A stretch of DNA of 64,000 nucleotides from Mucidula mucida (GCA_015501055.1 JADNYV010000097.1:62001-126000), one strand, 5' to 3'. Positions 42,849-54,361 are shown, counted from the stretch's first letter. Made by a program: numbers and translations. Notes: a model not told the origin generated them from the letters alone.

Positions 42849-43230
42849 TGGATCAGGAATTCATGTCTGCATATACGTCGACAATTGGAGTGGGTGCTTC
42901 CATTCGGATATCCACCGACTTCTGCGCTAACATTTCAGAAACCAAATGTCGGCACTCGTTTTCGAAGTCCACCGGAGATATCTTCTTTCTGCACTGGTCC
43001 TCGACCGCCGAGATTCACTGTGGACCAAGTTCTGAGTCTTACCGGCGGTATCGTCTCACCGGTTCATAATTGAGACGCACAGGATTGATGTCTGGTCTAT
43101 CACCTCTCAACGATCGAACTCAAACCTAGACACTAGGACAGCTATATAAACCTGGTCACGAACTTGTAGGTCTAAACCCACCCATTCTCACAGCTTTACG
43201 AATTTATTTGTTCAACTCCTATTTACAATC
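42849..43230 (+). promoter_or_regulatory. Promoter of F1 copy F
   Basis: Dyad CGTCTCA (43052-43058) and TGAGACG (43071-43077), 12 bases apart; TATATAAACC near 43143, about 85 bases before the ATG. Confidence 0.65.
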
Positions 43231-44030
43231 ATGGTCCTCATCATCAATGGTGTTGATGTCGAAGACTTCTCTCCACCTCCCATCGGCCCCATCCCCGCCC
43301 ACTACGGCCCCCTACTCCGCGGCATCCCCAACACCGAACCGCGCGCACCCCATTCATACATGCAGCGCTCCGTCTTCGGGGATGACCCCTTCGAATTCCG
43401 GGCGGTTGATCCCTCCACCGTGGAGCAGCCCATTGGGCCTCTAGAGACCGCCCCAGGAGTACTGGCGCCCACAGTTACCGGCCGACCGGCCGCTAAGCCT
43501 TCACCGCAACCTGCCGCCGAATCCTGGGACCACTTCCTCCACCGCCTTGCGCTTGCAACAACCAAGGATTTGGGCGCGCGCCCCTACCAAATCAGTGATT
43601 TTCCTCCTGATTGCCCACTGCGGTCTGTAGAACCTGATTATTCCCACCTCTTGTCGTCGAGAAATTCAGTGGAGACTGTACACCCAAAGTCACAATCTAC
43701 GGCTGAAGAGCCTGCCGCTAGTGATGCGCCACCTTCGACAGGAGAGGAGCTATCTTTCTCCGCTATTCCGATGGCGCCGGCGTCTAGTGTCGTCGAAGTG
43801 CGTGCTGCATCTCATTCCTCAGCGAGCATTGCACAGGCGACGATATCGGGTAGCATCAGTGGGCCGATACGATCCAAGCGAACTGCTCGTGGCAGGTATG
43901 TGTCCATTTTCAATCTGTCGTTTTCCTTTTGCTCACTGCTACCTGCAGATTCACCAATACACTTCGAAGACTGAAAGGCTTTGCCACCGGGAAATATCCT
44001 TCAGAGCGTCTTTCGTTTTCGCAGTATTGA
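43231..44030 (+). CDS. F1 family protein, copy F
   Basis: Exon 1 is 43231-43895, the intron 43896-43948 (53 bp, same type as copy B), exon 2 43949-44030, giving 248 residues. It is the shortest copy: the RRRSS stretch and parts of the following region are lost in frame (MAPASSVVEVRAASHSS, then SGSISGPIRSKRTARGR). All losses are multiples of three, keeping the frame and tail (SFSQY), which argues for selection on the protein. N-terminus of the IINGVDVEDF subtype. Confidence 0.76.
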
Positions 44031-45939
44031 ATAATGTCGACTGTTCAAGTAGTCTGCTTCTCTGGAACGTTATGTTGATGCCCATGGACATTTGTATATC
44101 ACTTTAACGCGAATATGACGGCAATGATAATGCGAAGTTTTAGAAATCACAATTGGCTGCAGCGACAGAATCAGAAACAGTTTACAGGCATGTTTTGTCA
44201 TAAATCCAATGACCCAGCCGCCACCAATGCGCCGAATGTTGAAACGTTCTTGATATTATGCTATACTCTGTGCTCGACTATTCACCTATTAACTGGTCAG
44301 GGAACGACATGAGCATTGAAAGACTCGAAAATACATAGAATTGAAAGCAGCAGGGTGTATGCCACAAACATTTTCCGTAGCGTAAAATCTATAGCTAGGG
44401 CGCCATTCTGGACATAAGATCGAGCGTGAACAACTCAGAGGACGCGTATAGTTCGTTCATCAGTTTCTGGAGGTAATTCATAGTCGCCTGGTACTGTAGT
44501 GTTTCGACCGCAAATTCACATAACGGGTCACGGGGGTCTTTGAAGTGAAGCTATATATACATCATAACGGGTCACGGACCACTTTGGTCAGGCACGAGCC
44601 TCCAAATAAGGAAATTTCAGGTCCCGCTATAAGCGGAACTGTCCAAAAAAGGCAATTTAAGGGTCTGTGAAGCTGTTCGCTGTAACTTCAGACCATAATG
44701 GGTCACAGGCTGTGAAGTTACGGTCGAAACACTACAGTATTGCAGGTGTGCTTTTGAAGAGAAGATAGCGGGCGTGTCAACACGTTCGGGGTGGCGCAAT
44801 GAAATTAATACAGCGTATATCTCTCTATCTCTAGCGTGACTGAGGGTGGCTTGCTGCTCTGGATGATGTGGACAGTAAAGTTAACATGATGGTGCAGTCG
44901 AGAAAGCGCCTGTCCGGCCCGAGTATCCGACACTCCTTCTTCCTTCCACCAATTCACATACCGCTCTGCCGTCGTTCTCCCTTACCAAGCACCTGGTATA
45001 TCCCGGGATATCCCTCCAGTCAATTCGTTCTGTGACTCCAGACTGGAATCTGGCGTGCTTTGATTATGGTGGAAGTGTCGTTGATTGGAGGTGCAGTTGG
45101 TTGATTGGAGGTGTGTGACGCCGTATCTGCCTCTCCATGACCGCCCCCTCGTCATGAAGATGCCCTCTCCCTCTCCCTACGTCTCGAACTCCATCCAGGC
45201 TCTTGAATACATCACAACTCTGCCCATACATCACGACAACAAGGTACGCATGTCAGTGGCTACTTCAACAAACGTAGCTGATGGCCTCCAGAAGTAGAGA
45301 CATATCGCTCCCTCGAACCCGATTTATCGGTTGGCTGCACCGCTTTGCACTATATGAGGAGACGTCTTTTCTCCAGACACATACCCTAGTAAGCTCAATC
45401 TCTGTTGTTGATTCCATATGTTGACGTTGAGTTTAGACTCGTATTTCTCCCCGGTGTCTAAGCTGCACTGCACCGGAGATTACGCTGAAAGCACCCACGG
45501 AGCTGCGATCGACGGTGATCGATGTTGGTGGGTCCATCTTTGTCTATCCTCAAGTGCTCTGCGCTAAGTACAACCTATAGAACGCTGGCTCAGCAAATGC
45601 ATATCTCGTCGCTCATGGTGGCACCGTGGCATGTATGCAATTATACTACAGGACGAAATGTGGCGCACCGATTGCTTGTAGCTCCTCTTCGCTTGCATTG
45701 CTGTCCCGGTTGATCAAAGAGATACAGTCTCACTGACTCTTTCTGTATGAAGTTCTTCCCCCAGCAGTGGTTAAACCAAAACCACAATGTCTACTTCCAA
45801 AGTTTACTGCTTTTCTACCCCGCCTCATACGCCTCGCTTACGCTTGGCGTTCTGCAAAGCACTACAGGCGTTATAATTGTACGTTGTTCTACAGATACTT
45901 TTCTGCAGGCATCTAATCGGTTTCTAGAGCCTCGCCGCT
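44031..45939. other. Spacer between F1-F and F2-F, containing a MITE
   Basis: Shared with units A, B and E. Apart from the MITE at 44494-44737 I see no feature. The region just before F2-F has an ATG at 45787 (MSTSK) that soon loses its frame. Confidence 0.45.
44494..44737. mobile_element. TA-flanked MITE, type 1, copy 2
   Basis: 244 bp, ends CTGTAGTGTTTCGACCG and its inverted match, TA on both sides. It differs from the copy at 6312-6555 at only a handful of positions, mostly in the terminal repeats. The insertion site differs from that of copy 1, so both inserted independently and recently. Confidence 0.88.
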
Positions 45940-46644
45940 ATGCTTACATTCAAGCTATGCCCATCCCTGTCGCCTCGTGCTCCTGCACTCCATCGTATAC
46001 CAACGCCCATCTGCAGTCAACGTCGTTCACGGCGCTCGTCTGTAGACAGCATGGCCACGGATGCGTCGGACATCACAATCGACTCGGTCTCAACATTGGT
46101 TGGACCCGACATCAAGCGCAAACGCCGACTCTCTGCTGGTACGTCTACTCCTATTATCTATGAGGCAGACCTGATTCTTCATTTCCAGCGTCTATCGGCA
46201 AGCCATTGATGAAATTCGCGAAGACGACGAAGAAGGAGATACGTCCCATGGCGCGCAGAATGTCGGATAGCTTCATTGCCGTCTCGGCGCCCTTCACCAC
46301 ATCGACCACATCTCTTCACACCTGCATCGCATTCGTACTTGCCCCGCGCTACTTCCAGGCAAGTGGAAGCGGCCGTGAAGAAAGCCAGGCGCAATTCGGC
46401 GGATATGGTGATATTCGGTCGCAAGACAGCTGCGCCCTTCGTTGCGGACTGCTTAGGGGAGGATGTCATTGAGCCTTCCCTTGTTATGAAAACGCGCTCG
46501 CTTGTTCCCGAGGAGTGCGGTTCATTGGAGGAGCAAATCTTTGTGCAGTTTGTTGAGGAGTCGCCGTTGAAGCAGAGGAAGGTCTTTAGACCGGCGAATA
46601 TAGGCAGAATCATTTCTCGGGCGTGTGTACAAGCACTTTTATGA
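45940..46644 (+). pseudogene. F2 family protein, copy F (two-base frameshift)
   Basis: Exon 1 is 45940-46138 (MLTFKLCPSLSPRAPALH; RRSRRSSVDSMATDASD; KRKRRLSAG), intron 46139-46188 (50 bp), exon 2 from 46189 (IGKPLMKFAKTTKKEIRP). Two bases are missing near 46313 relative to copy E (TCTCTTCACACC against TCTCTCTTCTCGCC), after which the matching protein continues in another frame (VEAAVKKARRNSADMVIFG, LVPEECGSLEEQ, ESPLKQRKVFRPAN, stop at 46642-46644). Function unknown. Confidence 0.6.
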
Positions 46645-47218
46645 CTGCCGTATGTTCCTGATATTCTCATATACCCTGTTCAAGCAACATTATCAAGCTT
46701 TCTGTTCTTCATTCATGTGTGATATCCGAACAGGGAGGTAGTGTTATCGCGAAATTCTTAGCAATGTGGACACCTTTCACTGCATTTTTGTATGGACTCG
46801 ACGGCGCGTGTAGGCATGCACGGCGTCCTTTTTTCTACACTATTCAAAGTGAAGTTGAATACAGTCGATGTCCCCTACTGCATCGAAAACTCCCAAGACT
46901 GAATCACCCGGCAAGCCGTCAATCAAAGCTATACATTGAACTGGATCCGATGACCCAAGGCGCTGACAAGAGTATGGGTAACGCAATAATGTACATTTTT
47001 TGTTCTGAGACCTAAGAGATACATACACCAGACCCACAAGCGTACAGAAACGAAAGCAATTGGAAAAACGAACGACATGTCAAGAACTCAAGATGCGCAA
47101 GATAGGGAAAAAAGGTATTTTGTGTGCTGCTTCTTCTCCGCAAGAAGACATTGATCCGTCCAATCTACACCATCATCATCCTACTCCATGCTGATGAATG
47201 ACTGCAAAGACGACTCGC
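46645..47218. other. Intergenic between cluster and host gene
   Basis: The first ~90 bases continue the F2 3' flank, after which similarity to the cluster ends. A plus frame of 98 codons from 46719 has no recognisable features. Confidence 0.4.
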
Positions 47219-49208
47219 CTAGACGACTTCCTTCGAGCCGGTCGTCTCGTGAATCATTTCTCGGAACGTGAGACTGTCTTTGCTCGAGCCGGACTATCAT
47301 ACGCGTGGTCAGCGATAGATACATTCGAAGGAGTGAAGAACATACATCGTCGTTATCCTTCTCGTTGTTAGCCATCCCGCCATCATCCGTAGCAAATTCC
47401 TTTGTGGTATCGATCTTGATAGAGATATTGGTCGGGTGCTTTGTCCAAAGCATCAGCGACGAATCGAAAGTGACTTTTAATGAGATAAGACTTACACGAC
47501 CTCCACCGGAGAACGCCGAACCCAACCCAACGCGCCCAACACTCGTCTTCGTACCAAGTGTACCGGGTTTCGATTGCGAAGAAATATCCTTGAGGGAGAA
47601 GCCCATCCTTGGTTATCCGAAGTCGTGTTGACACCTTCGCCGCTCGCGCGGATCCGTTTACGAGCGTTGAGGGTGGCGAGCAGGGAGTTTGAGTAGACTG
47701 TTCAGCAATCAATCAAGACACATGGACTGAGAAAAGAGATAACACACGTCGGCCAATGCAGAAGAAGAATGTGATGTAGATAAAGGTATGTCCCCAGGCC
47801 AGGATCTACACGCGCAGACGTGTCATGCACGAAAGAAATGCGAGGAAAAGGACGTACTGAGACCAAGGAAGCGATGGCGCAGAGCGTGGTGATGAGGCCG
47901 GTGTTAATGGAGTATATGATCTAGCGCACGTCCTCGGGTCAGGCTCCACACCGGATGGGTGGATGGGCAGTCCGACGTACCAGCATCTTGATCATCCTTC
48001 GGGAGTTGGCAAAGCGCGGCCTTGATTGGGCTAGAAGGCAGACGAGAGCCGTTGTGATCGTGATGTCTCCACAAGCCGCGAGGGCGTTGACAGTAATGGA
48101 GAGCGCCTGAGAATGCATGATGAGAAATTCGTATCGGAAATGGAAAACGAGGAATACGAACCTTGAGCTCGCCGAGCTCTTCAAAGGTGTGCACATGGAA
48201 GAGAGCGTAGACGGCGAATACTGGAAGGTCCGTGAGTACAGCAAGTATCGGATGGAGTCATAAGGCTACCAACGACGCAGCCTAAGAAACTAGTAGCAAG
48301 CTAGTCGAGTCTTTGAGAACGGGAGGAGACTTACCGAACTCGCCTATCACAAAAGACGACTAGAAACACGCAAAAGTTAGGCCCCATTTCACGAGGAAAG
48401 CAAACACTTACGACTAGGCCAGTAAGCCAGATGTTACGCGAACTCACTACCAGCGGAAAGTACGTGTTGGGATGAGAGGATGTGAGGAAGAAGCGAGCAA
48501 CGCACGATGCCAGACGCGCATGGTGAGGAAACTGAAGATACGATTAGTCAATGAAAACAATACTGAGGGCGGAACATTTACCCTTGCACGAGAAGAGCGG
48601 TGAAGCCGTTGAAGAGAACCTCGAGCTGGAGAGCTTTAGACGATGGTGCATTCCAAGAAAGAAAGGACAAACCAGGAGACTCCTACAAGCAAGTTTCATG
48701 AGCGTATATCAAGCCAAGGAGGCGTCAGGAACGTACCAAACTGTGTCTGCAAGGGCAGCTGGGTTGAAGTAATTCGTGATGACATAGGTATAGACTAAAC
48801 GATAAATTCAACTTGTAGCACGACCGATAAATGACGAGGTGATGTAGCGTACCGGTGTGTGAAATGAGCGCTTGATGGATGGTGTCCAACACCATGACCG
48901 CCGTAACAATGCCCTTGAGACCCCAGCTGTCGGTCTGGTGGAGATAGTAGTACAGCGCCTGAACGCAGGTGACTGCTCGCGGTCAATGCATGGTCGCTGA
49001 AAGCAAAGGAATTCAATGTACCTCCATGGAGACTGCGAGGAAAAGACCGCTGAGCAACGAGCAGTAAAAAAAGAGAGGGAGAGATGAGCGTACATTCCAG
49101 CAATGACAACGCCATATAGGCGGCGCCAAACCTATCAAACCCAAGTCAGAAAAAAAAGAGCCCGCTATTCGGGTACGCCACTACTAACGTCGAGTCGAGA
49201 GACACCAT
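47219..49208 (-). CDS. DUF6534-type integral membrane protein, many exons
   Basis: Reads MVSLDST, FGAAY..GVVIAGI, LHG (an 11-bp exon), then VTCVQALYYYLHQTDSWGLK, VYTYVITNYFNPAALAD, LEVLFNGFTALLVQGFL, NIWLTGLVSSFVIGEFGC, VYALFHVHTFEELGELK, ALSITVNALAACGDITITTA, IIYSINTGLITTLCAIASL, TFIYITFFFCIGRLYSNSLL and ATLNARKRIR, with a Ser/Asp-rich tail to the stop at 47219. This order of hydrophobic helices is that of agaricomycete membrane proteins with the DUF6534 domain (known family, role unknown). Introns of about 50 bp separate at least a dozen exons. Two one-base losses seem needed to keep frame, in exon 2 near 49110 (TATATGGC) and near 47610 (CAAGGATGGG); this may be real damage or base-calling. 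It is the only clearly non-repeated host gene here. Confidence 0.8.
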
Positions 49209-50191
49209 CTTGGGTTCAGTGGAGGTGAAACGAGACGGCGAATGTAAATATGATCAGAGGATCAGAGTGGGTGAGAGAGACAAAAGACCGTCGTGTCAAA
49301 AGGATTGGGGGGGAGTGAGTGAGAAATGAAGCCTTCGCCGGACATTTAACGACTCAGGCAAGAAGAAAGAACTCAAGCTCAGAAGGAAACGGACTACTCC
49401 AAATACGGCACCGCACATCTCACCGCGATGCGATCCGCCTGGCAATTTCAATCCGAAGTTCTAGCCGAGTTCCCGCAAAGCGCTTACGGTTCCGTGAATG
49501 TTGTGGTCTACCTTCAGAGGCGATATAGAATGGAAAAGAACACGAAAGCCAATATAAGTCGAATGATGCGGTGCCGGAAATAGGAAACAACATACCGCAA
49601 CGATGCGTAAAGTCGCCACCATACTCGGCATCTCATCGCGTAATGGAGCTGTGGAAGGTTCCTCGTTTCCTGTCGTTCCTGGTCCTGGAGGTGCACAGAC
49701 CATTCCTTCGACCTTTGCGTAGTTCCGAATGCTATTCCATATGGGTGCGAGAGCGCGTGCGTGCATACTCAAACCCATCTGGCCCCCGCCACCACAGTGG
49801 AAGATCGTCGCTGGCGCCACGCCGCCTGCTTGCTCACGGCACATGACCTTTTCCTAGCAACGACATGCTCCCGTGTGAAAGACTAAAATTTTCATACTTC
49901 ACCCTTTCACAGAATGTGTATATAAATGTCCTAAGCAGAAGGCTGAAAGTTTGTATCTGTGAATATGCGTATGTGTGAGAACGGAGAAGGGAAAAACTAA
50001 CCTCGAAAGACAGTGAACATTCCAAGGCAACGGCGAACAGATCGGCGGAAACTTTTCCTTTGCTTGAACCGCTCCTCCTCATTTTCTCGTCCGCCTCGCG
50101 CCTTGCACCTTCTGGCCTCGTTCCAATTTTCGTGGTGAAGACACCGTCTCCGAGCCCAACGCAATCGTCTCAACTGTAGGTGAAATTCCAC
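49209..50191 (-). other. Possible spliced gene of unknown function, minus strand
   Basis: A frame starting near 50082 (MRRSGSSKGKVSADLFAVAL) is followed by a good 45-bp intron (GTTAGT..CACAG, ending near 49950). Further down a frame reads MCREQAGGVAPATIFHCGGG and IWNSIRNYAKVEGMVCAPPG, ending at a donor GTATGT after MVATLRIVA. Composition is protein-like but I recognise no family and cannot connect the exons with confidence. Confidence 0.3.
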
Positions 50192-50889
50192 TTTCTCCGT
50201 CGAATGTCAAGGTCGAGCAAAGGAGGCTCCGTGGTTCGCGACTTCATTTGGGGTCCGCGTATCTATGCTATCAGATCGATTCCGATGGCGGCGATAGCGC
50301 TCATGTGTGGTACTTGCGTGTTACTCCTTCCGGAGAAAGTCCCGGTTACAAGAGTTGAGGCCGATGACAGCGAGCACTGGAGCGGGGGTAAACTGACAAT
50401 ATCTAAAGGTGACAGACATCCTCAAGGCAGCAAACAAGGAGGGTGACTAGAATCGTACATACTACAACTGAAGAGGTCTTCGTCGGGTTGTAGATATGTT
50501 CCATTCGGCTGGTCCGATTGAGAGAATGTTGAAAGTCAATGCAAGAAACCGATGAACGCGCGATTAAACAGACGTTGAGCGACCGTTTACAATCTACGTT
50601 TCATAGCCATTGTTCAGCATGAAAAGATTGGGCGACAACAAGGAGAAAACGAACCGGACGCTTCAAGTCAAAGGCTTCGCATTTACGACTGGTCGTCCTC
50701 TAGACTTTGTACAGTCTCATGTGGCCCTGAATTGAAAGACGTGTCTCGGAAGAATCATAACGCTCGTCCAAGTACGAGCAGGATCCAAGATCCGAGGGCA
50801 GATGTTAACAACTGGGAAATCGTTGAACGAGCGGCGCTACATTTCAGAGAAAAGAATCTGAAGCAGCTTCAACAATACCATACTTCACA
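50192..50889. other. Unassigned region, one short plus frame
   Basis: An ATG at 50206 opens about 80 codons including one hydrophobic stretch (IPMAAIALMCGTCVLLLP). It could be a first exon diverging from the minus-strand gene, but nothing supports it further. From about 50890 the inverted cluster unit begins. Confidence 0.3.
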
Positions 50890-53821
50890 GCGCAGAAGTC
50901 GGTGGATATCCGAATGAAAGCACTCGTTCCAATTGTCGACGTATATGCAGACATAAACTCCTAGATCCACTACCAGCCCATGCTGTAGTACGCCACACGA
51001 GCGACTCCCTCCTTGGCAATTTGCTTATTGGCACTCGAGCCAGCACCCTTCTTAATTCCATTCAATGAAGCAACAATTAGACCTGAAGGATCAAGACATA
51101 TGGCGCTTACTTACCAACACCCATCTCCCCGCATGCGGCGGCCCAAAAAAGTCAACCTTGTATTCAACATCAACTCGACGCTGTAGAGCAGTCTGGTTGA
51201 GAAGCGGCAAAAAGGCGACTCCACGTTGAGCCGGAGCCATCGAATTTGGAGTCCACAGCTTGGCTTGGTAAGGCGGCGGAAGCGTGTGCTTACTGCTCTG
51301 CTGCGCTGGGGTTTTTTTTTATTATTGGAGGGCCAGTAGAGACATTCGGTGTGGGAATGGGCGCCGCAGCTGCGACGAGTCGATGATTCTCCTGTTCCCC
51401 ATCCATAGTATCGACTGGTTATGACTCGACATCCTTCACCTCGGATTAAAGATCGGAGTCGATCTCCTCGATGTTAAACGGATCCCCCGCTGAGGAGCCA
51501 TTGCCGGGAGAGGAGGACGGTGGATCCTGGGGGAACTCAGGATGTTCTACCGTGCGCGCTGCCCTGCGAGATTGGAGGAAATACATCCATGGTATCGGGA
51601 CGAGTCCAAGGAAGAGGAGTCATCGGGGAATGGCGTAGGGTACGGATAATCATCTATGGTAGAGGGCACGGGGAGAACAGTAGCTGTGTGTGTGAAAGAT
51701 GCTGTGATATTGCGCCTGACATGTCATGCCGGGCGCCAATGACAAGGCACGGTCCTTCGAATACTCCTTGCAGCCGTAAGTCATGGAGAGTATGTATAGG
51801 CTGAAGCCGCGCGGAACCCGAATGAGGTTCTTCAATGCGCACACGTATAGATTCTCGTTGAACTATACAGCGGGAACGCGGTGATACGAGAAGGAGATGG
51901 CGCTCGACAGTACAGTCAGCGCGATAGGAGCAATCCTTAGAATACGACCTTGATAGATATGCTACTCGTGCATCAGCGTTCGTACTGTTACGCGAGGAAT
52001 ACACGAGCAACTCACGGATGTAGTACAGGAAGTCAAGTGAAGGCCCGCCCTTCACGCGCGCGCGCGAATGTAGGCGAACGTCCAACAAGTAGACATAGAC
52101 TGCCCCTCTGCAGGAACGTCGTTTCTTCGTATTGAAATAGCGATATCTGGGACAAAATGAAACCAAGGTGTCAGTGGTACGAAAAAGATCACGAAAGCAA
52201 TAGGAAGAACAGAGGGAGGATGGGAGGAGTCACCAGCTTTTTACTGTTTGTAAAACGTAGAACTCCTCTTGCATCCGCCGAAGAGTATAGCAGTCCTTTC
52301 GGACCTTTGCAGACAGCTGAGATTGCCGTCGCGCTCCGTATATATTTGGGTCGACGGATATGAAGGTAATAGACGGTTGGTAAATGACAGTCCACAAAAA
52401 GCGCTCTTAGGGTATTTTGAGTGCGCTAGGCCCACAAGAAAGATGCTGTGACAAGGTTAACGTTAGTTTGGTCCTAGCGCTCTGTCCACCGCCGATGTCA
52501 ACGGCGTCGAGTAGGTGATGTTGCTGCGCTGTCCTGAGGCGACATGAACTACGGTGGAAGTCTGCCCATCGCGTGTTTCCTTCCTGCAACCTCCCCATAC
52601 AAGCACGCTATCGTAATTTCGAGCTGCTAGAATGCTCGTTGAAAGGCGGAGACCTACGCGTAGACCAGCTCGACGGGCAGGGCAACCTATGTTTGCATTG
52701 GCCCCCGCTGGAAAGACAATGAAAAAACGCACCGATATCTTGCAACCACCCGTAAACTCGGCCCGCCTTGACATCCATCTACATGCTGATAATTGGCCTG
52801 ACTTGATCAGTCGCACGCAAGAAACATGAGAGCACGGCGACGATGATCGAAGCGTTGATGGCTGATTGAACGGGACAGTGCATTTTGGGAATGGTGAAAG
52901 GAGAGTCGGGAGCGCAGCCCGATTCCGAAAGCTGCTGCTATCACTATCAACACTGTGTTCTGTTGCTATTAAGGCCTAGCTTTCTCCTGCATCGCCTTAC
53001 GAGTCATATTCTTCAACGCACAGGGCTCACCTCAACCGCACTTGATGTACTAATTTTGTAAAGAGTATGTGTGAGCTTACAGTTTAATGTCTTGACTTAC
53101 TTGATATCATGAATGCTATAGCCGATGTCGTTCTTCTGAAAGCAGCGTAGAGACTAGCAGAATTGTGCGGCCTGCAATCGACGCGTTCGATTGCCTTCCG
53201 ACGAAACTCCTCCAGGATACACTACGTGCGATCACCGCCTCCAATCTCTTTCGCTGTTACACAAATGAGTTGATAGCACGTACCTCTGTGCCTATTCTGG
53301 TGCAGTCAATTGATGTCCGAAATGGCGCTTCAACCACATTGCAGGAGTACGCAGGCGGCAGTCTATCCTTATTGCTGTTGTGGCGCGCACAAAGGTCGTA
53401 TCTATGCCCCAGTTCCGTGTAGAGCCGCGTACACGTTGAAGTCAGTCCTGGACCGAACTCCTATCTGCCTCTATCCACGGTCGCGACTCTCAAGAAACTA
53501 CTGAACGAACTATACGCGTCCTCTGAGTCGTTCACATTCAATGTTCTTTCCATAACGGTGCCATTACGCTACGGACGATGTTTTCATATAGCCCGCTGCT
53601 TTTGATTCTGGTGCGAGTACGTATTTTTCGAATCTTTCAATGCCGATACGGTCTCATGTCGTGCGTTTACCTCCTTGTCCAAATATCATACATGAATACT
53701 TAATCGAGAACAGGGTATTGTATCATATCAAGAGTGTTCCAACATTCAATGCATTAGTAGCGGCTGGGTCATTTGACCGTTGACGAAACACACATGTAGA
53801 CACCTGAAGAAAGGAACTCTG
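50890..53821 (-). repeat. Inverted cluster unit G
   Basis: Reading the minus strand from 53821 to 50890 follows the order of unit C: F1 downstream spacer (like 32820-33930), the RDGQ..ASGQRSN stretch, F3, and the start of an F1 upstream region (50890-50950, like 42862-42915). The F1 gene itself is absent at both ends: on one side retroelement C takes over, on the other unique sequence. Between 51.7 and 52.5 kb no gene is recognised. Confidence 0.7.
50970..51656 (-). pseudogene. F3 dsRBD gene, inverted copy, broken
   Basis: Recognisable from the acidic N-terminus (NIEEIDSDL) through LWTPNSMAPAQRGVAF to VDVEYKVDFFGPPHAGR and, after the intron, GIKKGAGSSANKQIAKEG and a stop at 50970-50972. It is inactive: several in-frame stops in the N-terminal half, about ten bases lost before the splice donor, and the acceptor TCTAG of the 34.5-kb copy replaced by TTCATTG. 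Confidence 0.75.
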
Positions 53822-54350
53822 TGTTAGCGACTGACTAAGCCACGAGACTCAACCAGGTACCACAGCAAGAACTAAGGAAGAAAGTGTTCGCGTTCGTAAG
53901 ACTAGGCTAGGCCAGGTGTATAAACGAGATCGGAACTAAAGTACAATGATACTACACTACTGCTTATATACTAGTAAGTCTGTGTTTGAGACTCCTTGTC
54001 CATACGCGTTTCTACTAGGGATGCTCCACGCCCTTGACCCAGTGTTGTATGCTACTAGTCCGTGAAACCATTAAATACGAGTGGTATCTGCATGTAAGTA
54101 ATAATACTGAAACGACCATGTGTGCTACGAGTGTCGGCGGTGTGTATATAATAGGGAGTCCATGAGGTATCGGCATGTATGATGTCATCCATGTGTTGGG
54201 TGTGTGTCCGACATGAGTACGGCTTCGGTAATGAAAAGGAGTATGATCGGTGGCGAAACAGATGATGAAACAGTCCGTTGGTTGATAAGACAAGGCCCCC
54301 GATAAGATATGATAAGATGTGAAAGTGTGAAAATATGGTCATTCATAACA
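53822..54350 (-). repeat. 3' LTR of element C
   Basis: 529 bp, plus-strand ends TGTTAGCGACTG and ATTCATAACA. The polypurine tract lies at 54351-54361 (element sense GGAGGGGGTGA) and touches the pol stop codon. Confidence 0.9.
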
Positions 54351-54361
54351 TCACCCCCTCC

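Noticed and set aside
51654..52166. Minus-strand frame of 170 codons upstream of the inverted F3 copy
   Set aside because: Composition is Arg/Ser/Tyr-rich without any recognisable pattern, and no matching frame exists before the F3 gene at 34.5 kb. Probably chance.
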